From: Fusibacter ferrireducens
GTDB lineage: Bacteria > Bacillota > Clostridia > Peptostreptococcales > Acidaminobacteraceae
Length of the DNA stretch: 64,000 nucleotides
Direction of reading: 5' to 3'
Assembly (NCBI RefSeq): GCF_015352425.1
Contig: NZ_JADKNH010000013.1
Coordinates: forward strand, 1 to 64,000
The position numbers and the translations under genes are program-made. Within the stretch, counting starts at the first letter, position 1. Every line of letters starts with the position of its first letter. Shown here piece after piece: positions 33,669-42,418 of the stretch. The notes beneath the pieces are model-generated. The model had not been told where the DNA came from. It searched no databases and worked only from the letters and a program-made list of their open reading frames with translations.

Positions 33669-36503
33669 TTATTTTGTGAACATGTTATAGATCATTGCCG
33701 CTGCTTCTGCTCTAGTTGTATTGTTCGCTGGGTTGAAGTTGCCTTCTGGAGTCCCATTGACAATTGTTTCTCTTGAAACCATTGCAACTGCCGCTTTTGC
33801 ATAAGTTTCCACAGCATTACCATCGTTAAATCTTGCCAATTCTGTTAAATCAGCACTTGTATAACCATCTGCCATCAACACTTTAGAAATCATAACCGCC
33901 ATATCTTGACGTGTGATCGGTGCATCAGGACTGAAAGTCGTAGCTGTTGTGCCTGAAACAATACCGTTTTCATAAGCTGCTGCAACACTGCCTGCATACC
34001 ACGCATCAGCAGAAACGTCTGTAAATGGCATTTTTTGAACATCACCGTTTAATTGAGCGATTCTCATAAGCATATCCAAGAACTCAGCTCTAGTAATTTT
34101 CGCATTAGGTTCAAAGTTATTACCTGATTTTGCAATTGCGATTCCTTTTGAAGCCAAGTATTCAACAGTATCTTTTGACCATGCCGCTTGATTTAGGTCT
34201 GCAAAAGTTACAGAGGACTCTTTAACGACGTAGAACGAGAACCCTTTACGTTTAAACACAACTTTTCCATCCACGTATTTCGCAGGAACAGCTTCCACTG
34301 TACCGTCATCTTTCAATAAATAAACTGATAATTTTTCTGGATTTTCATTAGCACTGAGTTCATATGGCAATGAAACCGTTACAGGTGTCTTAAAGGTGCT
34401 TACTTTTTCTGTACCTACAGATGCATTTAAGTCTACCACTTTTGCATTTGAAGGCACTTGCGCTCTTTGAGCTGCTGTTAAATCAGTAACTGATACATTT
34501 TCAGCAGAAACCTTAACTGTATTTGTTAGATCTTGTGCAAATGAATTTTTATCGATTTCAAAACTTGCAGTTGGTGTAGAAATTTTCACTTCATCTACCA
34601 CAGCAAATACATCACTTAAACCATCAAGGCTCGCTTCTACTGTTTTTACCCCTTCAACCACTGGCACATTGATGACCACTTGTGGTTTAATGTTCTTAGT
34701 AGTTTGTAAGCCTGCTGCTTTGATTGAATCCATCATAGTTTTTTGAGTTTGTACAGCCGCTTGAGCTTTAGCTGCTAAATCTCCTGCTTTTACAGAAACA
34801 CTGCCAACACCAGTTGCCGAATTTACTTTTACATCTGATGCAGTCATATTTGTAGTTCCAGCAACTGCAATTGCGGTTTTTGCCATTGCACTGATCTGCG
34901 CTTCAACTTTTTTAACATTTTGTAGAACAGCCGCTTTAGTCGCCCCAGTTGTAGAAGCATTTGCTGCTTTTACGACAGTAGCTGCCGATTTTATGATATC
35001 ATTTGCCAAGCTCGTTGCAACTGCACTGTCCGTTACCTTGCTCATAACAGCATTTGCATTGCTTACAAGTTTAGTCGTACTGTCCACTACTGATTTTAAT
35101 TGAGCTGCATCGGTGATATTGCCAGCAACTTTTGCAGTCTCAGTTAATAATGTGGTTGTCGCATTCACAACTTTCGTTGCACCTTCTTGAGTTGTAACCG
35201 CTTTAGTCGAATTTACAATAGCTTTTGACAAGTTAGATACTGAATCTACGACAACTTGTTTAGTAGCCGTTGTGGACTCCGTGGTAATCGCTTTGGATAT
35301 ATCCGTCACATTTTTTGTAACGTCCTCTAAAACTTTACCTGCTTGTTCTTCAGTTGCAACATTTTCAGACTCTTTTGCAATATTTTCAGTTTGGGTATTA
35401 GTCTCTGTCGGATCAGTGACTGGTGGTGTTGTAGGTGGTGTTGTAGTGCCGCCACCACTTGGCCCGCCACCGCTTGGTCCGTCATTGTCATTGTCATCAG
35501 CTTTAGCTGATACTGTCACCGTAAACGTGTGGAAATAATCTTTATCTGCCACAGGTGAATCCACACCTGCTCTGTGTAAATAGACTTTTGAAGTACCTAC
35601 TGCTTTAGCCGTTAAAGTCGCTCCATTAACGCCTACTATTGCTGGATTTTCCACTGTGATTTGAAATAAATTCGTGTCTTGTCCAAAAATAGAAACCACA
35701 TAAGATTGTGTTGAACCAACTGTTAACGATGTTGAACCTTTCAAAACAGTATTTACACGAATCGCTGCATTTGCAAGTGCTATATCAGCATTATTCCCCA
35801 ATCCAGATTGAACCGTATTTAATGCTTTTCTCATGTCTTGGTCTGCTAATTTAACAGTTTCTGCATTCCATCCAAAATGAACTAAGCTATCTCTAATGCC
35901 TGTTGCTCCAGTAACACCATCATAAACCTTAACTTTAATGCCTTCAGCTGCTTTAATAAAAGCATCCACATCACCTGCACTTGACAGTGCATTTGCATCT
36001 TGTAAAGTCACATACGATGACATATTTTGATAAGTACCAAGGAAAAGATCAATTAATTGATCATTTGTAATGCTGTATTGTGCACCGCCATAAACAATCT
36101 TCATCACTGAACTCGGCTTAGCAGCCACTGTTTTAAAGTTAGCAATACTTGCATCTAAAGTCGTTTGATCATAGCTGTACTGTATTCTCGCTACAGCTGT
36201 TACAAATTCTTTTACATTAGGGAAAATATCCTTAAATAAATCCAAGTAATTTGCATCATAATAAGGATTTTCAATTTCCATCGTTGTCAAATCCCATGCG
36301 GCATCATCCAAATTTGCAGTGCCACCTACAATCGCATTATATGCTGCCGTACGATCAGCAATCTCTGTTGGCGTTAACTTTGCATAAATTTCTAATGCCT
36401 TTGTTGTAACATCAGACTCAGTACCAGCTGCAAAAGCTGCGCCTGGAATCATAATGGAAAACATCATACAAAGTATTAGCGTTAAACTAAGTAATCTTTT
36501 CAT
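33669..36503 (-). CDS. Large surface protein with C-terminal SLH domains and helical Ala/Thr-rich rod
   Basis: About 944 residues. Signal peptide MKRLLSLTLILCMMFSIMIP followed by GAAFA. An N-terminal helical domain, a beta domain (about 250-330), a Thr/Pro/Gly hinge, then about 200 residues of Ala/Thr/Val-rich helical sequence (for example EQAGKVLEDVTKNVTDISKA) that looks like a coiled rod. A beta domain and three SLH modules follow (WSKDTVEYLASKGIAIAKSG; FTDVSADAWYAGSVAAAYEN; the last with NTTRAEAAAMIYNMFTK). GGGAGG lies 9 bases before the ATG at 36503; the in-frame codon at 36569 would sit inside the structured leader. Candidate major S-layer or stalk protein. Confidence 0.88.
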   Translation of the reverse strand: MKRLLSLTLILCMMFSIMIPGAAFAAGTESDVTTKALEIYAKLTPTEIADRTAAYNAIVGGTANLDDAAWDLTTMEIENPYYDANYLDLFKDIFPNVKEFVTAVARIQYSYDQTTLDASIANFKTVAAKPSSVMKIVYGGAQYSITNDQLIDLFLGTYQNMSSYVTLQDANALSSAGDVDAFIKAAEGIKVKVYDGVTGATGIRDSLVHFGWNAETVKLADQDMRKALNTVQSGLGNNADIALANAAIRVNTVLKGSTSLTVGSTQSYVVSIFGQDTNLFQITVENPAIVGVNGATLTAKAVGTSKVYLHRAGVDSPVADKDYFHTFTVTVSAKADDNDNDGPSGGGPSGGGTTTPPTTPPVTDPTETNTQTENIAKESENVATEEQAGKVLEDVTKNVTDISKAITTESTTATKQVVVDSVSNLSKAIVNSTKAVTTQEGATKVVNATTTLLTETAKVAGNITDAAQLKSVVDSTTKLVSNANAVMSKVTDSAVATSLANDIIKSAATVVKAANASTTGATKAAVLQNVKKVEAQISAMAKTAIAVAGTTNMTASDVKVNSATGVGSVSVKAGDLAAKAQAAVQTQKTMMDSIKAAGLQTTKNIKPQVVINVPVVEGVKTVEASLDGLSDVFAVVDEVKISTPTASFEIDKNSFAQDLTNTVKVSAENVSVTDLTAAQRAQVPSNAKVVDLNASVGTEKVSTFKTPVTVSLPYELSANENPEKLSVYLLKDDGTVEAVPAKYVDGKVVFKRKGFSFYVVKESSVTFADLNQAAWSKDTVEYLASKGIAIAKSGNNFEPNAKITRAEFLDMLMRIAQLNGDVQKMPFTDVSADAWYAGSVAAAYENGIVSGTTATTFSPDAPITRQDMAVMISKVLMADGYTSADLTELARFNDGNAVETYAKAAVAMVSRETIVNGTPEGNFNPANNTTRAEAAAMIYNMFTK

Positions 36504-36540
36504 ATTGTCATTCCTCCCAATTTTCATTTCGTAAATTAAC

Positions 36541-36608
36541 ATCTTTTGGCAAGATTGGCGTCTTCCCAAAAGACGTTAATCTTCATAATGTATTGTGCGA
36601 TTTGCACA
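36541..36608 (-). other. Structured 5' leader with alternative hairpins
   Basis: On the minus strand, stem CGTCTT/AAGACG (36559-36575) nests in AAGATT/AATCTT (36551-36583). A competing 8-bp pairing joins TCTTTTGG (36566-36573) with CCAAAAGA (36542-36549). A third hairpin TGTGC/GCACA is at 36594-36608. It does not match any riboswitch class I know. Confidence 0.45.
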
Positions 36609-36640
36609 TAAACCTCAATGAGTTATGTATGCTCATTTCA

Positions 36641-37414
36641 TCAAGGTTGATACCCCAGCGCTTTATTCATAAGTTCATCGCGCCTATTTTGTTTTTGTGT
36701 CTCATAGGCAGCTCTCAGTTTTTTTACTGAGTCTGTGCCTAAACCTTCACTTTTTAGCTCTGCTTTCATCTTACCCAGAAGTTCCTCTACAGCTTGATCG
36801 ACAATATTCTCAAGTACATCTGCTCGGGAAAGATAATTACTGCCCAGTTTTCCTGTCACTGTAATATCATTTTTTTGAGCAGCTGATAGATTGTTATATT
36901 CGTACTTTGCTTCGCCTATAAGGGTCTGCAAAAGCGATTCTGCCTTTACCTCAATCTTCCCCATAGCTGCCGTATACTTCTCTATAATGGCATCTTCCTT
37001 TGAAACTGTTTTAACAGGTTTCTCAGGAACACTTTCATTTTTCGAAACATCTTCTTTACTTTGAGGATTATTTTCGGCTACACTGTTTTCTTGTTGCTCT
37101 GCTACGGGTGGCACTTCCTGTTCTTTAGGCGGCAGGTTTGGCAGAGATGAGACTTCGCCACTTTCTTCACTGCCATTGTTCTCATGAACAACGTCTTTAT
37201 CTGGTTCTGAGTCATTGCCTGACTTAACAGGCACTTCAGAATCTGTAACAGGTAATTCATCAGCTTCAACGATATCTTTTTCATCTACAGATTCCAATAT
37301 TGAATTAAACTCCGTTTCAGCCTCTGTTCGAATCGCTTCTGACAAATCACCTGGAAAAAGATAGGGTTTAATAACAAAAACATATACCGCACTCAGAAGT
37401 ATAAGCACAAGCAA
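36641..37414 (-). CDS. Membrane-anchored acidic protein of unknown function
   Basis: 257 residues from the TTG at 37414. One membrane helix at the N-terminus (LVLILLSAVYVFVIKPYLF), then about 110 residues of Glu/Pro/Ser-rich disordered linker and a helical C-terminal domain (about 145-257: KVKAESLLQTLIGEA-type text, SAAQKNDITVTGKLG, EELLGKMKAELKSEG). Start is uncertain. A good site (GAGGTGG) lies about 28 bases upstream of the TTG, and the codons between would give a natural N-terminus IKKIKWI, but the codon at the right distance is ATC. It lies between the SLH gene and the Wzz genes. Not recognised; envelope location is inferred. Confidence 0.7.
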   Translation of the reverse strand: MLVLILLSAVYVFVIKPYLFPGDLSEAIRTEAETEFNSILESVDEKDIVEADELPVTDSEVPVKSGNDSEPDKDVVHENNGSEESGEVSSLPNLPPKEQEVPPVAEQQENSVAENNPQSKEDVSKNESVPEKPVKTVSKEDAIIEKYTAAMGKIEVKAESLLQTLIGEAKYEYNNLSAAQKNDITVTGKLGSNYLSRADVLENIVDQAVEELLGKMKAELKSEGLGTDSVKKLRAAYETQKQNRRDELMNKALGYQP

Positions 37415-37528
37415 AATCCACTTGATCTTTTTGATGTTACCACCTCACAGACATAATAATGTATCACTACCATTTTACCAAATTCAAGCAAAAATGCCTA
37501 GCTCGTAATCATAATTTAACATAAAACA

Positions 37529-38863
37529 CTAATCACTCACATGACGGTAATTCACTTTCTTTTGTGCTGTCTTCCTTTTCCTAAAAAGCAAAATCTGGCT
37601 AAAGACAGCCGTTGTCACAAACCAAATGACAAATATAGATCCGATTACCTTTAGCGGACTTATGTTTCGATTAACCTGAACCCCATAGACACTTGTCATC
37701 AAATTGCTATATTTATCTGTAAAGTAGGCTTGTGTTTTTGAATTTACTTTCAATCCCCAGTCTTGAATCACCGTTTTTAAATCCAGTGCCATGGCATCCA
37801 CTTCTTTACGCGCTTGAGAAAGCTTTACTAACGATACTTCTGGGCTATCCAGTTCTGTTATTTTTTTTTGAATATCCAAGATTTCTTCATCCAGTGTAAC
37901 CGCATCTACTTGAGATTCTGTGGCCTTTTTAGCCAAAATATCATAAGTATCATTTACCACTGAAAACGCCAAATTTTCCCCTGTAACACTGGGCAACATT
38001 ACCGTTGACGTATTTGATTTTACAATGTTCAAGAGTTCTTGATTCACACTATATTGACCAAAGCTCTTATTCTTTTCAAGCTCATATCTTCTAATCATAT
38101 ATGCATATTTGATTTTAAGCTGATCTTTATCCTTAGAGAGCTTATAGGTACTGATTATAGAGTTCATTTTTTGAAGATCTAATTTTTGAGAAAGTCTTAT
38201 ACCTTCCATCAAATCTCTAAAGGATAACTGATCTGCTCCAATATATTCTGGAGCCTCTGCTTCTAATACTTTCAAATGATTTAACAATCGATTGTAATCA
38301 CTTTCAAATAAGCGACTATACTCTGGATAGTCATAATCGGAGAGGTTATACTGCACCATCTCTCTTTGAATATCCACATAGGGATAGGTATTTTTTTTGA
38401 TAAAATAATTTTCAAACCCCTGTTTATAATTTTCAGCTAATTTATAGCTCATTTGTTTGGATAAGCCAATTTCAGCAGAGGGTTTAATCCGCACCACAAA
38501 CTCACTTGGAAAATAAGTATAATCTTCCCCATCAATGTGTTTTTGCTCAATAGTCTCTACGATGCCAACAGGTAAAATAGGCGATACTTCAATCGCTTGT
38601 CTGTATTGATCTTTATATTCAATTTGACTCAGTTCAAATACTGATCTTAAAGCATTTTCGCTGATAATTTCACTATAATCAAATCTCGTGTTATCTGGAT
38701 TCAATCCTTTTTCAATCCCTTCAAATTGAAGTGAAAAACTCGTACTCATAGTCACTTGTCCCCAATAAGCATATGCGAGTACCATCAGAAGCGAAAGCAT
38801 TAATGTCAATAAAAGCAAATTCATATTGGGTTTCATTCTTTTTTTCATTGCAGTCATACGCAT
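37529..38863 (-). CDS. Wzz-like polysaccharide chain-length/co-polymerase protein
   Basis: About 444 residues, membrane helix near each end (MNLLLLTLMLSLLMVLAYAY and VIGSIFVIWFVTTAVFSQIL) around a long extracytoplasmic helical domain. This is the Wzz/GumC plan, without a tyrosine-kinase domain. It is paralogous to the next protein (GIEKGLNPDNTRFDYSEIIS versus GIEKHLNPDGSKFDPYQVVS; ISTYKLSKDKDQL versus ISAYKLTKDKDKL). The ATG at 38863 has AAAGGAGG upstream and shares one base with the stop of the preceding gene. Tandem Wzz-like genes could form a hetero-oligomer that sets polymer length. Confidence 0.82.
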   Translation of the reverse strand: MRMTAMKKRMKPNMNLLLLTLMLSLLMVLAYAYWGQVTMSTSFSLQFEGIEKGLNPDNTRFDYSEIISENALRSVFELSQIEYKDQYRQAIEVSPILPVGIVETIEQKHIDGEDYTYFPSEFVVRIKPSAEIGLSKQMSYKLAENYKQGFENYFIKKNTYPYVDIQREMVQYNLSDYDYPEYSRLFESDYNRLLNHLKVLEAEAPEYIGADQLSFRDLMEGIRLSQKLDLQKMNSIISTYKLSKDKDQLKIKYAYMIRRYELEKNKSFGQYSVNQELLNIVKSNTSTVMLPSVTGENLAFSVVNDTYDILAKKATESQVDAVTLDEEILDIQKKITELDSPEVSLVKLSQARKEVDAMALDLKTVIQDWGLKVNSKTQAYFTDKYSNLMTSVYGVQVNRNISPLKVIGSIFVIWFVTTAVFSQILLFRKRKTAQKKVNYRHVSD

Positions 38864-40197
38864 TAGTCCTCCTTTTCCCAATATGCCCTGAAAAAGGCTA
38901 TAAAAACACCCGCCATTAACCCTAAAATTCCGCCGATGGCTATATTTAATGTCATTTTAACCTTTGAGTACACTTCCGCCGGAGATAATGCATAGAATGA
39001 TTTTGTTATATATTGATCGTAAAATTCATCTGTTGTCTCTTTAGTCAATACCAACAACGCTTTGAGCTCATTTGAAATATTTGAAATTGAATTTTCAACC
39101 GTAGTTAGCATTTCAGCCTTACTCCCACTTAAAATAGCAGTCTCCGATTTCAACTCCTGTACTTCTCTTTGATAATAATCAATCTGCTCTTGAATACTAC
39201 TTGCATTTACACTTGTCGATACTGTTTTCAAAATCAAGTTGTTAAAATAACTACTTTGGTCTGTACTGTCACCTGTTATGCCAGATAAAACTTTGTTGCT
39301 TGAATCCTCAATAGAAGATAACATCTCTTTTGTTACAACAGTTTCAGCATTATACTTTGCCTTTTGAAACTCTAGTTCCTCAATCACATATTCATAAAAC
39401 ATAATAAGTTTATCTTTATCCTTAGTTAGCTTGTAGGCACTTATATTGGCATCTAATCGATTCAAATTAATATCATCTATCAAATCCGCCATTTCAACCA
39501 AGTCAGAAAAAGATTGCCCAGTCTGCTTAGACCTAAACCCCGAATCAACTGTACTTAATGCGCTGCTAAATTGTTTGATTTCCGTAACTTGACTATGTAG
39601 TACCGTTGCGACATCTGAATAATCATATTTTCCAAAATCAACACCAGAAATTTTATTGATAACCGGTTTCTGAGTCAAATAAGTCTCTGAAAAATAGGCT
39701 TGGTAAGATGCTATAATTTGATTGACAATTCGCTTTGCAGTCTCAGCATCAAGATTACTTTTTTGGCTTACTTTTAGGCTCAAAATATACTCATTTGGGA
39801 AATAAACATAAGAATCGCCTTCTTTTTCCAGTGCATATTCTTGCTTAGAGACCACTTCACTTGGAATAATAGGTTCCATTGTCACTAAAGCTCTGATTTT
39901 ATTGGCAGAAACCTTGCCTTCTAATTTTAAAATCTGAATGACATCATTTAAAATATAAGGGGATACTACTTGATAAGGATCAAATTTTGAGCCATCCGGA
40001 TTCAAGTGCTTCTCAATTCCCGAATAATGAAAAGCCATGATTACCTTTGCACTTTTGCCCTCTCCCATTTGATACCACGAAAACACTATACTAAACAACA
40101 AGGCGATGCATGTTACTAACAAAATGAGTTTTCTGTTATCGATTATATTCTGGATCAGCTCTTTAAGGGATATTTCGTCATATTGTTCTTCTGGCAT
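38863..40197 (-). CDS. Wzz-like polysaccharide chain-length/co-polymerase protein
   Basis: 444 residues. The N-terminal cytoplasmic segment EEQYDEISLKELIQNIIDNR and following LVTCIALLFSIVFSWYQ are a standard Wzz start; a second membrane helix near the C-terminus (IAIGGILGLMAGVFIAFFRA) closes the external coiled-coil domain. No kinase domain and no visible partner kinase in the window. Coupled by a one-base overlap to the paralog downstream. Promoter at 40230-40258. Confidence 0.88.
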   Translation of the reverse strand: MPEEQYDEISLKELIQNIIDNRKLILLVTCIALLFSIVFSWYQMGEGKSAKVIMAFHYSGIEKHLNPDGSKFDPYQVVSPYILNDVIQILKLEGKVSANKIRALVTMEPIIPSEVVSKQEYALEKEGDSYVYFPNEYILSLKVSQKSNLDAETAKRIVNQIIASYQAYFSETYLTQKPVINKISGVDFGKYDYSDVATVLHSQVTEIKQFSSALSTVDSGFRSKQTGQSFSDLVEMADLIDDINLNRLDANISAYKLTKDKDKLIMFYEYVIEELEFQKAKYNAETVVTKEMLSSIEDSSNKVLSGITGDSTDQSSYFNNLILKTVSTSVNASSIQEQIDYYQREVQELKSETAILSGSKAEMLTTVENSISNISNELKALLVLTKETTDEFYDQYITKSFYALSPAEVYSKVKMTLNIAIGGILGLMAGVFIAFFRAYWEKED

Positions 40198-40229
40198 GAA
40201 TCAGCCTCCATTAAATTTTTCACTTCACT

Positions 40230-40258
40230 ATTATATCTCTTTTTTTGACAGAGAACAA
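40230..40258 (-). promoter_or_regulatory. Promoter of the Wzz-like pair
   Basis: Minus strand TTGTTC at 40253-40258, 17-base spacer, consensus TATAAT at 40230-40235. Confidence 0.65.
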
Positions 40259-40290
40259 GAACAGTCTTACACATTGGTAGTGCTTTATGC

Positions 40291-42174
40291 CTATTTCTTT
40301 AAGAAGGGTTTGTTGATTTCTTCAGGTGTTTTAAAAGTGGGTACGAGTGCTTTAATAACCGGAACAATTGCCTCTCGATTTTTAAGTGCCTCTTTCAAAA
40401 CCGTAAGACCATCACATAACGCTTCAAGCGTCCAGTCCATTGGTCTTGCAATAAAAATCTTTTGATTCTCTGTCGATGTAAGGCCTTCCTCAGACATTAG
40501 GAGCTCTTCAAAGAGCTTTTCTCCCGGTCTGAGCCCTGTATATTCTATTTTGATATCCACCTCTGGCTTCAGACCAGACAAACGAATTAAATCTCGTGCT
40601 AACATATCGATCTTTACAGGATCGCCCATATCCAGCACAAAAATCTCGCCCCCCTTGGCCAGTCCACCTGCTTGAATAACCAATTGAGCTGCTTCAGGTA
40701 TCGTCATAAAGTAGCGTATGATCTCTGGATGCGTTACTGTTATAGGTCCACCTTCATGGATTTGCTTTTTAAAAAGAGGGATCACACTGCCATTACTGCC
40801 AAGCACATTTCCAAAGCGCACCGCAGCAAACTCTGTCTTGGATTCACTGTTGGCAAATGCTTGTATCACCATCTCACAAAGGCGTTTACTTGCACCCATG
40901 ACATTGGTTGGATTAACAGCTTTATCTGTGGAGATCAGCACCATTTTCTTTGCTTTATAAATATTGGCTGCATTTGCAATATTATAAGTCCCAAAGACAT
41001 TGTTCTTGATAGCCTCTTCAGGGCTGTCCTCCATAAGTGGCACATGCTTATGTGCTGCCGCATGAAAAACAACTTCTGGGCTAAAAGTCTCAAAGATTTG
41101 TTTGATTCGTTCTTCGTCCCTCACTGAGGCAATGGCAACAAAAAGAGCTTGATCAGGATGTGACCGCTTAAGCTCTATCTGTATATCATAGGCATTGTTT
41201 TCATAGATATCAACGATTATTAATTGTCGAGGTTTGTATTTTACGATTTGTCGACATAATTCGGAACCTATAGACCCTCCGCCCCCTGTCACAAGAACCA
41301 CTTTGTCTTTAATATAGGCTGAAATTTGCTCATTGTTCAGTTCTACTTGCTCTCTGCCCAACAGGTCTTCTATCTGTACAGGGCGAATACTTGAGTAGCT
41401 CAAAGAACCGTTGATCAAATCATACACTTTGGGAAGTATGTTGATCTTTATACCCAAATCTTTGACAATTTGTATGATTTCTTTTTGTCTGTTTTCGGCA
41501 ACAGAAGGCATGGCAATCACAAGCATGTCTATTTCTTCTTTTGCAATCGTCTTGATGAGGTCCTCCTCACCACCGAACACAGGTAATCCATGCATCTTTT
41601 GATTTTTTTTAGACAAATCATCATCCGCAAAGCCAATCACGGCATATTCATTGTTCGCTTTTGCATGTAACTCTTTTAACACCATCACACCCGCTTGACC
41701 TGCTCCATAAATCAACACGCGTTTCTGATGTTGATTTCTTATAATTTCCTTTGGACTTACGTGAAAAAAGAGACGGTAAGAAAAACGCGTCCCCCCAATG
41801 AAAATCACGTCTAGTATAAAGGCCATTAAGAGGATACTTCTGGGAATTAAAATGTCTTGAAATTCAGGCTGTCTACTAATTGCAAAAAGCACGCCCATTA
41901 CAGCAGCAGAACCCACTCCACATGCAATCAGTATATCAATCATCTCTGTTATGCCGGCAAACCGCCATAGTTTTCGGTAGAGATTCATGATGATTAAGCA
42001 AATAAATTTGATCGCAACCATGACCAAAATAGTCTTATAAAGATGAACAGTCAATTCCTTTGGTATACTCTTAAGCGCATCAAATTTTAATATGTAAGCT
42101 ATCATAAAGGATACATATAGTCCTATCAAATCCAAGATCATTAAAATAAAAATTTTGTACACACGTTTATTCAT
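40291..42174 (-). CDS. Membrane nucleotide-sugar 4,6-dehydratase (WbpM/PglF/CapD-like)
   Basis: About 627 residues. Four N-terminal membrane helices, a first Rossmann domain (VLIYGAGQAGVMVLKELHAK) and a second NAD-binding catalytic domain (LVTGGGGSIGSELCRQIVKY). The usual YxxxK is MxxxK here (NPTNVMGASKRLCEM), as in WbpM and PglF, which convert UDP-GlcNAc to the 4-keto-6-deoxy sugar for QuiNAc or bacillosamine. GAGG precedes the ATG at 42174; the codon at 42189 is less supported. It could feed a 4-ketoreductase such as the SDR at 60336. Downstream of the leg operon and upstream of the Wzz genes on the same strand. Confidence 0.9.
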   Translation of the reverse strand: MNKRVYKIFILMILDLIGLYVSFMIAYILKFDALKSIPKELTVHLYKTILVMVAIKFICLIIMNLYRKLWRFAGITEMIDILIACGVGSAAVMGVLFAISRQPEFQDILIPRSILLMAFILDVIFIGGTRFSYRLFFHVSPKEIIRNQHQKRVLIYGAGQAGVMVLKELHAKANNEYAVIGFADDDLSKKNQKMHGLPVFGGEEDLIKTIAKEEIDMLVIAMPSVAENRQKEIIQIVKDLGIKINILPKVYDLINGSLSYSSIRPVQIEDLLGREQVELNNEQISAYIKDKVVLVTGGGGSIGSELCRQIVKYKPRQLIIVDIYENNAYDIQIELKRSHPDQALFVAIASVRDEERIKQIFETFSPEVVFHAAAHKHVPLMEDSPEEAIKNNVFGTYNIANAANIYKAKKMVLISTDKAVNPTNVMGASKRLCEMVIQAFANSESKTEFAAVRFGNVLGSNGSVIPLFKKQIHEGGPITVTHPEIIRYFMTIPEAAQLVIQAGGLAKGGEIFVLDMGDPVKIDMLARDLIRLSGLKPEVDIKIEYTGLRPGEKLFEELLMSEEGLTSTENQKIFIARPMDWTLEALCDGLTVLKEALKNREAIVPVIKALVPTFKTPEEINKPFLKK

Positions 42175-42418
42175 TTTTTCCTCACTCATTTATATCTTTT
42201 GAATAGCAAATCTATTATAACATAAATGGGAAACTTTGTTGAGATGATGTTTTTGAAATTCACTATTGTATTGATTTCCCAAGACGAGTGAAATTTTTAA
42301 GTTATTTAATGCTAATTCATAAGCATAAATCCTAATACACCTTAAAATAAAAACCTGTTTATGTTAAAATCAACTCAAATAACTTCTTATCTAAATGATT
42401 TTCCGTAATATTTCACCC

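Noticed and set aside
35272-35538. Plus-strand frame inside the 944-residue SLH gene
   Set aside because: It is antisense to the Thr/Pro/Gly hinge and low in complexity.
36541-36640. Cyclic-di-GMP riboswitch before the SLH gene
   Set aside because: None of the conserved core bases of classes I or II are present.
40672-41127. 151-codon plus-strand frame opposite the 4,6-dehydratase
   Set aside because: Entirely antisense to a well-conserved catalytic domain.
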